This document shows, piece by piece, positions 25,271-33,504 of a stretch of DNA of 64,000 nt. How positions within the stretch are numbered: the first letter of the stretch is position 1; each line of letters opens with the position of its first letter. Origin of the DNA: Streptomyces lincolnensis (GTDB taxonomy: Bacteria > Actinomycetota > Actinomycetes > Streptomycetales > Streptomycetaceae); assembly GCF_021173675.1 (NCBI RefSeq), contig NZ_JAIHON010000008.1, positions 124,001-188,000 of the forward strand. Direction: 5' to 3'. The translations under genes were made by a program, and so were the position numbers. The notes under the pieces were generated by a model that did no database searches, was not told the DNA's origin, and worked only from the letters and a program-made list of their open reading frames with translations.

Positions 25271-26233
25271 GTGACCCCCACCACGTCTGCCCGCCGGGCC
25301 TTCGTCGCCCTCGCCGCCTCCGCCGCCCTGCTGGGTGCCGCCGCGCTGCCCGCCGTGGCGGTTCCGGCCGCACCGGGCTCCCACGTCGGCTCCGGCTCTG
25401 GCTCCGGCTCCGGTTTTGGCTTCGGCTTTGGTGACTCCGCTCGCCTCGCCTACCAGAAGGACGTCACCGTCCGCGTCCTCAAGGGTGTCTTCGAGCGCGG
25501 GGACACCGAAGTCGTCGACCGGTACGTCCGCCCCGACTACATTCAGCACAACCCGCTCGCGCCCGACGGCGCCGAGACCCTGAAGAACCTCGGTAAGGCC
25601 ATCCACGCGCAGTTCCCGGACGCGAAGTACGACGTCAAGCGGGTCATCTCCGAGGGCGATCTCGTGCTCGTCCACTCCAACGTGGTGATGGCGCCGGGCA
25701 CGAAGGGGCAGGCCGTCTTCGACATCTTCCGCTTCCAGGGCGGGAAGATCGCCGAGCACTGGGACGTGGGCCAGAGCGTGCCCGACACCACCGCCAACGG
25801 CAACGACATGTTCTCGACGGTGAGTTGGCCGCGGACCGGGCAGCCGGGGCCGGGGTGGCTCACCGCGTACAACAAGAAGCTGGTCACCAAGGCCTTCGAC
25901 CAGCTGATCGTGAAGAAGGACCTGTCCGCCCTCGACCGGTACTGGGGGCCCGAGTACCACCAGCACAACCCGAACATCGCCGACGGGGTGGCGGGCGCGA
26001 AGGCCGGTCTGGGCGGCTACTTCAAGCAGTTCCCGCAGTTGACGGTCTCCCCGAAGCGGATCATCGCCGAGGGCGACCTCGTGGCCGTCCACAGCCACTA
26101 CGTGAACGCGCCGGGGGAGCGGGGGCAGGCGATCGTGGATCTGTTCCGGGTGCGCGGCGGGAAGATCGTGGAGCACTGGGACGTCATCCAGGACGTGCCG
26201 GCGACTTCGGCGAACGACAACACGATGTTCTAG
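25271..26233 (+). CDS. Secreted protein with two SnoaL-like domains
   Basis: A 320-residue exported protein. The signal region (ARRAFVALAASAALLGAAALPAVAVPA) is followed by a Gly/Ser/Phe linker (SGSGSGSGFGFGFG). It has two tandem NTF2/SnoaL-like domains: about 65-180 (VDRYVRPDYIQHNPLAPDG, VISEGDLVLVHSNVV, KIAEHWDVGQ) and 195-318 (LDRYWGPEYHQHNPNIADG, IIAEGDLVAVHSHYV, KIVEHWDVIQDVP). Both keep the conserved YxQHNP and EHWD motifs. This group is predicted to be cyclase/aldol-condensation-like enzymes; activity unproven. GTG 25271 follows AGAGGGAA by 7 nt and is preferred over ATG 25253. Confidence 0.8.
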   Translation: MTPTTSARRAFVALAASAALLGAAALPAVAVPAAPGSHVGSGSGSGSGFGFGFGDSARLAYQKDVTVRVLKGVFERGDTEVVDRYVRPDYIQHNPLAPDGAETLKNLGKAIHAQFPDAKYDVKRVISEGDLVLVHSNVVMAPGTKGQAVFDIFRFQGGKIAEHWDVGQSVPDTTANGNDMFSTVSWPRTGQPGPGWLTAYNKKLVTKAFDQLIVKKDLSALDRYWGPEYHQHNPNIADGVAGAKAGLGGYFKQFPQLTVSPKRIIAEGDLVAVHSHYVNAPGERGQAIVDLFRVRGGKIVEHWDVIQDVPATSANDNTMF

Positions 26234-26251
26234 GCGGTTCCGGGGAGCGGC

Positions 26252-26839
26252 TCAGTCCCGGGGGAAGTCGTCGGTCTTGAGGGTGAGGCCGACGACGCTG
26301 CCGGTGAGGTCGACGTCAAGGCCGAAGTCGAGTTTCGTATCGGTGGCGTAGTCACCATCCTTGGGGTGGGTGAAGAGGCGGCAGCGGCCTTGGTAGGGAT
26401 CGACGATGAGGTAGACGGGAATTTCGGCGCGTGCGTAGGCGGTCTTCTTCGGCCCGTAGTCGTTGACCGCGGTGCGCTTGGAGATGACCTCGGCCACGAA
26501 GACGACGTCCTGGTATCGCCACAGGCCCCTCTCGTTTTTCTCGGCGTCCTTGGCGAGCAGGGTCACGTCGGTCGCGAAGCCGTTGAGGTGGCCGGGGTAG
26601 TCGATGCGTACGTCGGACTTCACGCGCTGGCGGGGGTACTTCTCCCGCAATTGGTCGTAGACGGCTGCGATGATCTCCCAGTGGGTGTCCCGCTGAGGCG
26701 TCATGAAGATGTTCCCCCCGACGATCTCGACCTTGGTTCCCTCGGGGACGGGCATCTTCTCGAGCCACTCGAACATGACGTCCAGAGTCAGCTCGCCGCT
26801 CTCGTCGGCCATCTTGATCCTGTCTTCAAGGACGGTCAT
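26252..26839 (-). CDS. Uma2 family endonuclease-like protein
   Basis: A 195-residue PD-(D/E)XK-fold protein of the Uma2/DUF820 family, abundant in streptomycetes. Visible elements are VEIVGGNIFMTPQRDTHWEI, DVRIDYPG, FATDVTLLAKD, DVVFVAEVISKRTAVND (catalytic Asp and Glu) and AEIPVYLIVDP. Biological role unknown. ATG 26839 follows GGGAGGAG. It is convergent with the SnoaL protein and divergent from the nucleotidyltransferase. Confidence 0.82.
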   Translation of the reverse strand: MTVLEDRIKMADESGELTLDVMFEWLEKMPVPEGTKVEIVGGNIFMTPQRDTHWEIIAAVYDQLREKYPRQRVKSDVRIDYPGHLNGFATDVTLLAKDAEKNERGLWRYQDVVFVAEVISKRTAVNDYGPKKTAYARAEIPVYLIVDPYQGRCRLFTHPKDGDYATDTKLDFGLDVDLTGSVVGLTLKTDDFPRD

Positions 26840-26929
26840 CGTGGCGCTCCTCCCCGGCACGCCCTTACGCAAGGACGGCCGCGCAGTACAACGATACGCA
26901 CGGTGACCAAGACACGGAGGTGAGGACAT

Positions 26930-27685
26930 ATGCCAGAGCCCGACGCGCGCTCCCTCCTCCCCCTCCTCCACCGGGCCCTCCGCGACAATCCCCTCGGCGT
27001 CTACCTCCACGGCTCGGCGGTGCTCGGGGGGCTTCGGCCGTACAGTGACGTCGATGTGCTGGTCGTCGTGCGCCGGAGTCTGGGCGGGGACGAACGCCGG
27101 GCGCTGCTGGGCGAGTTGATGAGGGTGTCCGGCGTTGCGAACGGGGCCCGGCCCGTGGAGCTGATCGTCGTCGTACAGGGCGACGTGCGGCCGTGGCGGT
27201 ACCCGCCCACCTGCGACTTCCTGTACGGGGAGTGGCTGCGGGCGGGGTACGAGAGCGGGGTCGTGCCGGGGCGGGAGGTGATGCCGGATCTGGCGCCGCT
27301 CCTGACGATGGTGCTGCGGGGTGACGCGCCGCTCGAAGGCCCGCCGCCCGCCGCGCTCCTCGACCCCGTGCCGCACGAGGACCTGCGGCGGGCGATCGTC
27401 GCCGGGGTGCCGGAGCTGATGGCGGAGGTGGAGACGGACACGCGCAACGTGCTGCTCACGCTTGCCCGGGTGTGGGTGACCCTCGCCACCGGGACCATCC
27501 GGTCCAAGGACGAGGCGGCGGCGTGGGTGGTCGAGCGGTTGCCGTCGGAGCACCGGCCGGTGCTGGAGCGGGCCCGTGCGGTCTATCTGGGGGAGCGGGA
27601 GGAGGGGTGGGACGACCTGCGGTCCTCGGTGCGGCCGTGCGCCGAGCACCTCGTCGCCGCCATCGGGGCCGCTCAGCCCTGGTAG
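26930..27685 (+). CDS. ANT/AadA-like nucleotidyltransferase
   Basis: A 251-residue protein. GVYLHGSAVLGGLRPYSDVDVLVVV is the GS-x10-DxD nucleotidyltransferase motif of aminoglycoside adenylyltransferases, and the C-terminal DUF4111-like helical domain (NVLLTLARVWVTLATGTIRSKDEAAAWVVERLP) matches AadA/ANT(9). It would transfer AMP to an aminoglycoside or another hydroxyl acceptor. Chromosomal copies in Streptomyces are not necessarily resistance genes. ATG 26930 follows GAGGTGAGG. The end overlaps the convergent SGNH gene by 13 nt. Confidence 0.8.
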   Translation: MPEPDARSLLPLLHRALRDNPLGVYLHGSAVLGGLRPYSDVDVLVVVRRSLGGDERRALLGELMRVSGVANGARPVELIVVVQGDVRPWRYPPTCDFLYGEWLRAGYESGVVPGREVMPDLAPLLTMVLRGDAPLEGPPPAALLDPVPHEDLRRAIVAGVPELMAEVETDTRNVLLTLARVWVTLATGTIRSKDEAAAWVVERLPSEHRPVLERARAVYLGEREEGWDDLRSSVRPCAEHLVAAIGAAQPW

Positions 27686-28347
27686 GGCTCGCCCAGGGCC
27701 CACCCCTGGTGCATCGCGTCCGCGAAGGCCGCCGCGATCTTGTGCTCGCCGCTCGTGTTGGGGTGCGTGCCGTCGTAGGTGTCGGCGTGGATGTCGTACG
27801 ACGGGGGGATCGAGGCCAGCAGCAGGGGGGAGCGGGGCTCGTCCAGGTCCGCCGCTGTCTTCGCCAGCAGCTCGTTGAAGAGGGCGACCTGGGCGGCGAA
27901 GGCGGGGTCCGACTCGGCGCGGACGTTCGGGATGACCGGCAGGAGGACCATCCGGACGCGGGGGTCGGCCGCGCGTGCCTCCGCGACGAAGCGGCCGACG
28001 TTCTCCGCGGTCTGCTCGGCGTTCGTGTAGAACCCCAGGTCGATCAGGCCGAGCGACACGAGGAGCACGTCCGCCCGGTGCGTCCGTACCGCCTCGCCGA
28101 TCAGCGGGGCCATGTGCAGCCAGCCCTCGCCCCAGCCGGCCAGGTGGGCGCGGGGGAAGTCGGGGTCGGCGTACTCGTACGAGGTGGGGGACTCGGTCGC
28201 CTTGTCGTGCAGCGCCTCACGCGGGCCGACGAGAGCGAAGGGGCCGCCGTAGGTGTCCCGCAGGTGCTGCCACATCCGGTAACGCCATGTGTGTTCGCCT
28301 GCGCTCCCGATCGTCATGGAATCACCGACGGGCATGAACCTGAGCAT
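27673..28347 (-). CDS. SGNH/GDSL-type hydrolase
   Basis: A 224-residue esterase-like protein. Block I is MPVGDSMTIG (nucleophile Ser), block III is reduced to SLGLIDLGF (the usual GxND Asn position is altered), and block V is DGTHPN (Asp-His). No signal peptide is seen from this start. The frame continues upstream without stop to 28836, but that part overlaps repeat-containing intergenic DNA; ATG 28347 is chosen on homology. Substrate unknown. Confidence 0.75.
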   Translation of the reverse strand: MLRFMPVGDSMTIGSAGEHTWRYRMWQHLRDTYGGPFALVGPREALHDKATESPTSYEYADPDFPRAHLAGWGEGWLHMAPLIGEAVRTHRADVLLVSLGLIDLGFYTNAEQTAENVGRFVAEARAADPRVRMVLLPVIPNVRAESDPAFAAQVALFNELLAKTAADLDEPRSPLLLASIPPSYDIHADTYDGTHPNTSGEHKIAAAFADAMHQGWALGEPYQG

Positions 28348-28675
28348 CCGCTCATCATGAACGATCACGGGACGGGACGGCGTGTGAGCCCGACCACGCG
28401 CAGTCCGCCATCCTCGGGCTCGTTGTGGGGTGCCTGCGGCGCGCTGTGCGGCTCCGGTGGGGGCGGATGTAGCGCCTACGGGTGTGTGGTGGGTCGGGGC
28501 CGGGTCGGGGGGTCTCCGTCCTCGGTCCGGCGGAACTGTTCTGCCTAGAGGTCCTGCGTGTCGGACGCCGGCCGCTGCGGGCGGACACCCCCCGCCCCGT
28601 CCCCTCACCGCCGTGGGCGGCCACGACGCCAAAGGCCGACGGTGCTTCACGTCCCAGAGCGACTGCAGCTCCCCT

Positions 28676-28736
28676 AGGGGCGCGGGGAACTGCGCGACCA
28701 GCCACAACGCACCCTGCACCCGCCCTACGACCGCAC
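28676..28736. repeat. Streptomyces intergenic repeat, copy 1
   Basis: Starts AGGGGCGCGGGGAACTGCGC and continues to ACGACCGCAC. It is nearly identical to the copy at 28751; the first 33 bp recur at 62862. The CGCGGGGAACTGCGCG core can form a small hairpin. Confidence 0.85.
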
Positions 28737-28750
28737 GAGGCACCCACCTC

Positions 28751-28810
28751 AGGGGCGCGGGGAACTGCGCGACCAGCCACAACGCACCCGCACCCGCCCC
28801 ACGACCGCAC
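28751..28810. repeat. Streptomyces intergenic repeat, copy 2
   Basis: Direct repeat of 28676-28736 separated by 14 bp, differing by a few bases. The close tandem arrangement suggests duplication of the element. Confidence 0.85.
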
Positions 28811-28887
28811 CCGGCCCCCCCATAGGCGCACGGCACCCACTCCCACCCACCCGCCGAACCCCCGGAGGGAATGGCAGGCTTGGGGGC

Positions 28888-29856
28888 ATGCGTCGCCTCC
28901 TTGTGTTTCTAGCCGCGGGTGTCCTCACCGGTGTTCTCGCCATGCCCGCGGCCGCCGCCGACGGGGACGAGGGGTTCACGATCAAGGACCCGCGGATCAC
29001 CGAGTCGAGCGGACTGGCGGCCTCGCGGCAGCACCCCGGCATCTACTGGACCCACAACGACCAGGACACCGGCGCCTATCTGTACGCCGTCGACAGCGGC
29101 ACGGGGGAGACCGTCGCGCGGATCACCCTGACCGGCGTCGGCACCCCGCGGGACGTGGAGGCCGTGGCGATGGGCCCGGACAACCAGCTCTACGTCGGTG
29201 ACATCGGCGACAACGACGGTGTGACCTGGCCCTACGTGTGGATCTACAAGCTCCCCGAGCCGAAGGGGCTCAAGGACCAGAGCGTGCGGGCCACGCAGTA
29301 CGTCGTGAAGTACTCGGACGGTCCCCGCGACGCCGAGTCGCTCGCCGTCCACCCCAAGACCGGGCGCGTCTACATCATCGACAAGCAGGAGGACGGCGGG
29401 CATCTCTACGAGGGGCCCGCGAAGCTCTCCTCGTCCGGCACGAACGTCTACAAGCCGGTCGCCGCCGTCGACCTGTGGGCCACCGACGCCGCGTTCTCGC
29501 CCGACGGCCGACAGCTCGCCGTACGGGGGTACTTCGGCGGCATCTGGTACGACTGGAACGGCGGGGACCTCAAGCGTGGGGGCCGGATCAGCGTGCCGAT
29601 CGGGCAGGGTGAGTCGATCAGTTACTCCCCCGACGGCAGCAAGATCCTGCTCGGTATGGAGGGGGCCGACAGCGAGGTGGAGGCGCAGGACGCGCCCGGG
29701 GACGGCGGGTCCAAGTCCCCTTCCGGGAGCGGTGCTTCGGCGGAGTCCTCCGGTGACGGATCCTCCGGTTCCGGCGGCACCGTCAAGGTTGGCGCGCTCG
29801 CCGTGGCCGCCCTCGCCGTCCTCTTCTTCGGCCGCCGCCTGTTCCGCCGCAAGTGA
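28888..29856 (+). CDS. Secreted, membrane-anchored beta-propeller-like protein
   Basis: A 322-residue protein. Signal peptide MRRLLVFLAAGVLTGVLAMPAAAA. Blades with WD40/PD40-like strands follow (GIYWTHNDQDTGAYLYAVD, RDVEAVAMGPDNQLYVGDIGDND, RDAESLAVHPKTGRVYIIDKQEDG, DAAFSPDGRQLAVRGY, SYSPDGSKILLGMEG). A Ser/Gly-rich spacer (PSGSGASAESSGDGSSGSGG) leads to a C-terminal helix VGALAVAALAVLFFGRRLFRRK that anchors it. Function unknown. ATG 28888 has CAGGCT 7 nt upstream, fitting a leaderless message. Confidence 0.82.
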   Translation: MRRLLVFLAAGVLTGVLAMPAAAADGDEGFTIKDPRITESSGLAASRQHPGIYWTHNDQDTGAYLYAVDSGTGETVARITLTGVGTPRDVEAVAMGPDNQLYVGDIGDNDGVTWPYVWIYKLPEPKGLKDQSVRATQYVVKYSDGPRDAESLAVHPKTGRVYIIDKQEDGGHLYEGPAKLSSSGTNVYKPVAAVDLWATDAAFSPDGRQLAVRGYFGGIWYDWNGGDLKRGGRISVPIGQGESISYSPDGSKILLGMEGADSEVEAQDAPGDGGSKSPSGSGASAESSGDGSSGSGGTVKVGALAVAALAVLFFGRRLFRRK

Positions 29857-29878
29857 TGCCCGCAGGGGCGGCTCGGTC

Positions 29879-30673
29879 CTACGGTCGGCCCGGCGCCGCC
29901 CCGCCCGCAGCCTTCCCGCGCCGCGCCACGAACGCCTCCAGCCCGTCCAGGATCCGCTGGAGCCCGAACTCGAAGTGGTCGAAGTCGGGGCCGAAGGAGT
30001 CCTCGGAGAGCGAGGCCATCATCGGGTAGCGGCCGGAGGCGAGGATCTTCTCCAGCACCGGCGTCTGTGCCTCCCAGAACTCCTTGTCCGTCAGCCCCGT
30101 GAGCCGCTCCGCCTCCTGCACGTACAGATGGGTGCGGGCCACGCCGACGACGTAGCCGTCGACCATGATGATCGCCGAGATCAGCTCGGGATCGGTCAGG
30201 CCCATCGGCCTGATCAGGCTGAGCACCTTCTCCATGCCGTCCATCGCGCTCGGGCCGAGGATCGGGCGGGTCTGGTTGACCTGGAGCAGCCAGGGGTGGC
30301 GCCGGTAGAGGGCGAGTGTCTCGCGGCCCATGGCCTCCAGCGCCGCCCGCCAGCCGCCGTCGCCGAGGTCGGCCGGGTTCTCGGAGGGCCGCTGGACGCG
30401 GTCCAGCATCAGGTCGAGCAGTTCGCCCTTGCCCGGGACGTACCGGTACAGCGACATCGTGCCGGTGCCCAGCTCGGTGGCCACCCGGCGCATCGACACC
30501 GCCTCCAGCCCCTCGGTGTCCGCGACCCGGACGGCCGCTTCCACGATACGGTCCACCGTCAGACCCGGTTTGGGACCCCGGCTGGGCCGCCGACCGGTGT
30601 CCCACAGCAGGTGGAGCGTCCGCACGATGTCGCCGCTGCCACTGGTCTCCGTACCGCCCTTGCCGCTCGCCAT
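29879..30673 (-). CDS. TetR family repressor
   Basis: A 264-residue regulator. The N-terminal HTH (LTVDRIVEAAVRVADTEGLEAVSMRRVATELGTGTMSLYRYVPGKGELLDLMLD) and the long TetR_C-type ligand domain match repressors that govern DrrAB-type exporters. ATG 30673 has TAAGCT 7 nt upstream and the operator GTACGGTGTAC at 30707-30717. The same operator type lies before the ABC exporter at 33505, so the exporter is the predicted target although a 2.4-kb gene now lies between them. Confidence 0.87.
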   Translation of the reverse strand: MASGKGGTETSGSGDIVRTLHLLWDTGRRPSRGPKPGLTVDRIVEAAVRVADTEGLEAVSMRRVATELGTGTMSLYRYVPGKGELLDLMLDRVQRPSENPADLGDGGWRAALEAMGRETLALYRRHPWLLQVNQTRPILGPSAMDGMEKVLSLIRPMGLTDPELISAIIMVDGYVVGVARTHLYVQEAERLTGLTDKEFWEAQTPVLEKILASGRYPMMASLSEDSFGPDFDHFEFGLQRILDGLEAFVARRGKAAGGAAPGRP

Positions 30674-30706
30674 GGCGTCCAGCTTAAATCCCCGGGGAAG
30701 AACTGA

Positions 30707-30717
30707 GTACGGTGTAC
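30707..30717. promoter_or_regulatory. TetR operator at the tetR promoter
   Basis: GTAC-GGT-GTAC, 33 nt upstream of the tetR start and over its -35 region. The surrounding 21 nt (30701-30721) match 33432-33452 upstream of the ABC genes at 17 positions. Confidence 0.6.
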
Positions 30718-30858
30718 GCGCGAGCGGTGGCTCAGTCTCCTCGGGTGCCCCGCTGGGCGGTGGTCGATGAAGACCGGGCACGAGCTCGCCGCCGAACACG
30801 GCTCACGGGCCGCCCGACCGGCCGTGGCCCGACCGCCCTCGGGCCCGTCCTGCGGGAC

Positions 30859-30890
30859 GGCCCCCGGCCTCACCGTTTCCGCCGGGGGCC
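30859..30890 (-). terminator. Terminator of the CdtB-like gene
   Basis: A perfect 10-bp stem GGCCCCCGGC / GCCGGGGGCC, loop 12 nt, just past the stop of the leftward gene. Confidence 0.7.
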
Positions 30891-30906
30891 AGGGGCCGTC
30901 ATCGGG

Positions 30907-33354
30907 TCAGGTGTTGCCTCCCCGGTTGAGCCACGCGCGGACCGAGCCGCCGTCGTAGACCACGACGTAGTCGGCCTTTCCGTCTCCGCTGATGTCCCGG
31001 AACGCGGCCTTGTCCCCGGGGTAGCCCGTCGCCCTCACGAAGTCGAGCCGCTCGGTGAAGCGGCGTCCGTCGGCGTCGGTGTCCTTCAGGCCGTTGTTGA
31101 GGTAGGCGTGCACGGAACCGTCGGCGCCCACCATCAGGTAGTCGGCCCTGCGGTCCCCGTCGACGTCGGCGAGGCGCAGCTTGTCGCGGGAGCCGTAGGA
31201 GACCCCGGGAGCCCAGTTCAGGTGCTCCTCCCAGGAGTACCAGTCGTCCTCCGTCGGCAGATTGACGTAGGCGTGGACGGCCCCGCCGTCGCCGACCCGC
31301 AGGTAGTCGTCGCGGCCGTCACCGTTGACGTCGGCGAAGCGGACGGCCTCGCGGGGGACGCCGATGACACCCACCTCGACCGATACGGCCGTTCCCCACG
31401 CGACCTGGCCGTCACTCACGCCCTTGTTCTCGTGGTAGACCACCCATCCGTCGGTGGAGTCGCCGCGCGGACGGCGGACGCGGACGATGTCGTCGCGCCC
31501 GTCCCCGTTGAGGTCGGCGAAGTGGATGCCGTCGACCTCGAACTCGGTGACGTCGAAGCCGGAGGCCACGTCCACCCAGTGCGGCTTCCCGGGCTCGTCC
31601 TGGGTGTTGAGGGCGATGCGCAGCGGGCCCTCGTCGGGGACGCGCACATAGTCGGCGCGCCGGTCGCCGTTGAAGTCGGCGAGGTCGGTGCGGCCCTCGG
31701 GGGCGGCCATGCCGGGGGCGACGATCCCCAGAGCGCGCCAGCCGGGACCGGCCTTGGACTCGGACTCGGCGGGGCACTCCTGTCCGTTGCCGGGGACGGG
31801 GTCCTTGATCCAGCCGAGGTAATGGGCTCGCCAGATCGCGTTGCCGAACACCTCGGCCATCTTGCGGTACCCGGCGTCGTTGGGATGCGCGCCGTCGACC
31901 TCGGTCACGGGCACCATGTCCATGGGCGCCAGCAGAACGTGCTCGCCCCGATCCTGCCGTTCCTTCACCAGAGCGGGGAGCGCGGCGTTGAAGGCGTCGA
32001 TCCGGGGCTGCATGCCCGGCTTGGAGGCCGGGATGACACCGGCGAGGATGACGACGGTCTCCGGCGCGTCCTCGAGGATCTGGTCGATCAGGGCGCCGGC
32101 CCGGCGGGGCGCGTCGGGCAGGTCCCACTGCTGGTTCATGTCGTTCAGACCGACGTGCAGTGTCACGACGTTGGGGCGGTATGCGGGAATGGTGCAGTCC
32201 AGCCGCTGTGCGATCTCGTCGATCCGTTCACCCGAGACACCGTCGTGGTCGGGATCGGGCACGCTGCCCGATCGCTGGTCGCCCACGAAGTCCCTCCGGT
32301 ACCGCGTGCCCTCGACGACGATGTACGGAGGCGGCGCGCCGTGGCTCTGCACCTTGCCCCACATGTCCTCGAAGAGCTGGAGCCGGTAGCCGCTCCCCTC
32401 GGTGCTGTTGACCCCCTGGGTGGTCGAATCGCCCGCGGTGTCCAGCAGGAGGTCCTCGGGGAACGGCGGCTGATCGACCTCGCCACGGGCCCGTATCCCG
32501 CCGACCTGCACCGGGTAGTGGTCCGAACCGGCGCCGTCGAGCCGGTACACCGGGTAGTCGTCGCCGACGTAGCGCGAGCCGATCGCGTAGTCCAGCTCGT
32601 GCCCGCTCTGGTGGGTCGCCTCCCCGCTGGGGTACAGCGTGGCCTGGGCGGCCGGGGAATTCGCCAGGCGTCCCACGAGCGGGCCCGGTTCGACGTTGAG
32701 GTCACCCCCGAGCGTCCAGGCGTAGGTCCGTCCCGCTGTCGCGGACCACGAGGCGACTTCCCTCGCGATCGCGTTGACCATGTCCGCGGAGTCGATGCCG
32801 CCACCGGACAGGCCGTGGAAGCTGAAGTACCAGTCGTCCCCGAACCGCACGCCCAGTGCCGTACGGCCGCGGTTGCGGGGGTTGGCCACCACCTGGACCT
32901 CGTCCGGCTCCTCGTGGGTCGCGATCGCGGTGTTGACCCGGCCGCCCACGGCGGTTCCGCCGTTGCTGTCGGTCTGGAGGAAGTAGATGTGGGCCGGGGT
33001 CGCGCCCGTCCTCGCGCTGGCGTAGTCCCAGCGGGTGTGGGTGACGGTCTCGTTCCCGCGGGTCAGGAACTCGACCGGGTCGACTCCCGGCCGGTCGGAG
33101 TGGGGCGGCGGCGTGGGCCCCACCTCCTGGAGCATCATCAGCGACACCTGGGACAACAGACGCCCGACGGTCTGCGTCCACTTCGCGCCACGGCTGGAAC
33201 CCTGCATGTTCCACGTGATGAAGGGTGTCTGCTCCATCTGCGCAGCGTGCACGGGGGCGGGCGCGGGTTCGGCGATCACCAGCACCGTCGCGGCGGTCAC
33301 CGTGGCCATCAGCCACGTCCATAAGCGTGTGATCGCTCTGGGCGATCCGGTCAT
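30907..33354 (-). CDS. Secreted CdtB-like nuclease / SGNH hydrolase / FG-GAP fusion
   Basis: An 815-residue exported protein with a signal peptide (1-38, ends PAPVHAA). Domain 1 (about 43-286) has the CdtB/DNase I-like fold: TWNMQGSS (47-54), LQEVG (E77), IYFLQTD, RVNTAIA, SFHGLSGG (H180), GGDLN (D218, N220), HELDYAI and GSDHYPV (D278, H279). All metal and catalytic residues of cytolethal distending toxin B are matched. Domain 2 (about 300-515) is an SGNH hydrolase: GDSTTQG (S310), HVGLNDMN, DGAHPN (D487/H490). Domain 3 (about 555-815) has five FG-GAP/VCBS repeats (DFNGDRRADY, DLNGDGRDDI, DVNGDGRDDY, DVDGDRRADY, DISGDGKADY). ATG 33354 follows CAGGAGAAG. No CdtA/CdtC gene is nearby. Actual DNase or esterase activity is inference. 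Confidence 0.85.
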   Translation of the reverse strand: MTGSPRAITRLWTWLMATVTAATVLVIAEPAPAPVHAAQMEQTPFITWNMQGSSRGAKWTQTVGRLLSQVSLMMLQEVGPTPPPHSDRPGVDPVEFLTRGNETVTHTRWDYASARTGATPAHIYFLQTDSNGGTAVGGRVNTAIATHEEPDEVQVVANPRNRGRTALGVRFGDDWYFSFHGLSGGGIDSADMVNAIAREVASWSATAGRTYAWTLGGDLNVEPGPLVGRLANSPAAQATLYPSGEATHQSGHELDYAIGSRYVGDDYPVYRLDGAGSDHYPVQVGGIRARGEVDQPPFPEDLLLDTAGDSTTQGVNSTEGSGYRLQLFEDMWGKVQSHGAPPPYIVVEGTRYRRDFVGDQRSGSVPDPDHDGVSGERIDEIAQRLDCTIPAYRPNVVTLHVGLNDMNQQWDLPDAPRRAGALIDQILEDAPETVVILAGVIPASKPGMQPRIDAFNAALPALVKERQDRGEHVLLAPMDMVPVTEVDGAHPNDAGYRKMAEVFGNAIWRAHYLGWIKDPVPGNGQECPAESESKAGPGWRALGIVAPGMAAPEGRTDLADFNGDRRADYVRVPDEGPLRIALNTQDEPGKPHWVDVASGFDVTEFEVDGIHFADLNGDGRDDIVRVRRPRGDSTDGWVVYHENKGVSDGQVAWGTAVSVEVGVIGVPREAVRFADVNGDGRDDYLRVGDGGAVHAYVNLPTEDDWYSWEEHLNWAPGVSYGSRDKLRLADVDGDRRADYLMVGADGSVHAYLNNGLKDTDADGRRFTERLDFVRATGYPGDKAAFRDISGDGKADYVVVYDGGSVRAWLNRGGNT

Positions 33355-33437
33355 GTCTTCTCCTGCTGCCTGGTCCTGTGCGGATATGAGCAGCCCATCA
33401 GATCACTCCCTCCCGAAGATCCCCGAAATAAAACTGG

Positions 33438-33469
33438 GTACAACGTACGCGCAATCGGGTACGGTGTAC
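33438..33469. promoter_or_regulatory. Double TetR operator before the ABC exporter
   Basis: GTACAACGTAC (33438-33448) and GTACGGTGTAC (33459-33469) have centres 21 bp apart, two helical turns, so two dimers would sit on one DNA face. The second is identical to the tetR operator at 30707. They lie 36-67 nt before ATG 33505 and also upstream of the divergent CdtB-like gene. Confidence 0.65.
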
Positions 33470-33504
33470 TCAGTTATCGCCCGCCTGTCGACTTGGGGGA
33501 AGCA

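Larger units (their letters stand above)
28348..28887. other. 540-bp gene-free stretch with intergenic repeats
   Basis: No convincing gene. The right half carries two 60-bp copies of a repeated Streptomyces intergenic sequence (28676-28736 and 28751-28810). The left half (28387-28675) looks like associated repeat flank; open frames here are chance. The end holds the leaderless promoter of the next gene (CAGGCT, 28875-28880). Confidence 0.6.

Noticed and set aside
27673..28836. Extended 387-residue version of the SGNH hydrolase
   Set aside because: The first 160 residues would be translated from repeat-containing intergenic DNA (two copies of the GGGGCGCGGGGAACTGCGC element) and match nothing; ATG 28347 starts the recognised domain.
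30712..33324. 870-residue plus-strand frame opposite the CdtB-like gene
   Set aside because: Val/Gly/Asp-rich shadow without motifs; the minus strand carries signal peptide and three recognised domains.
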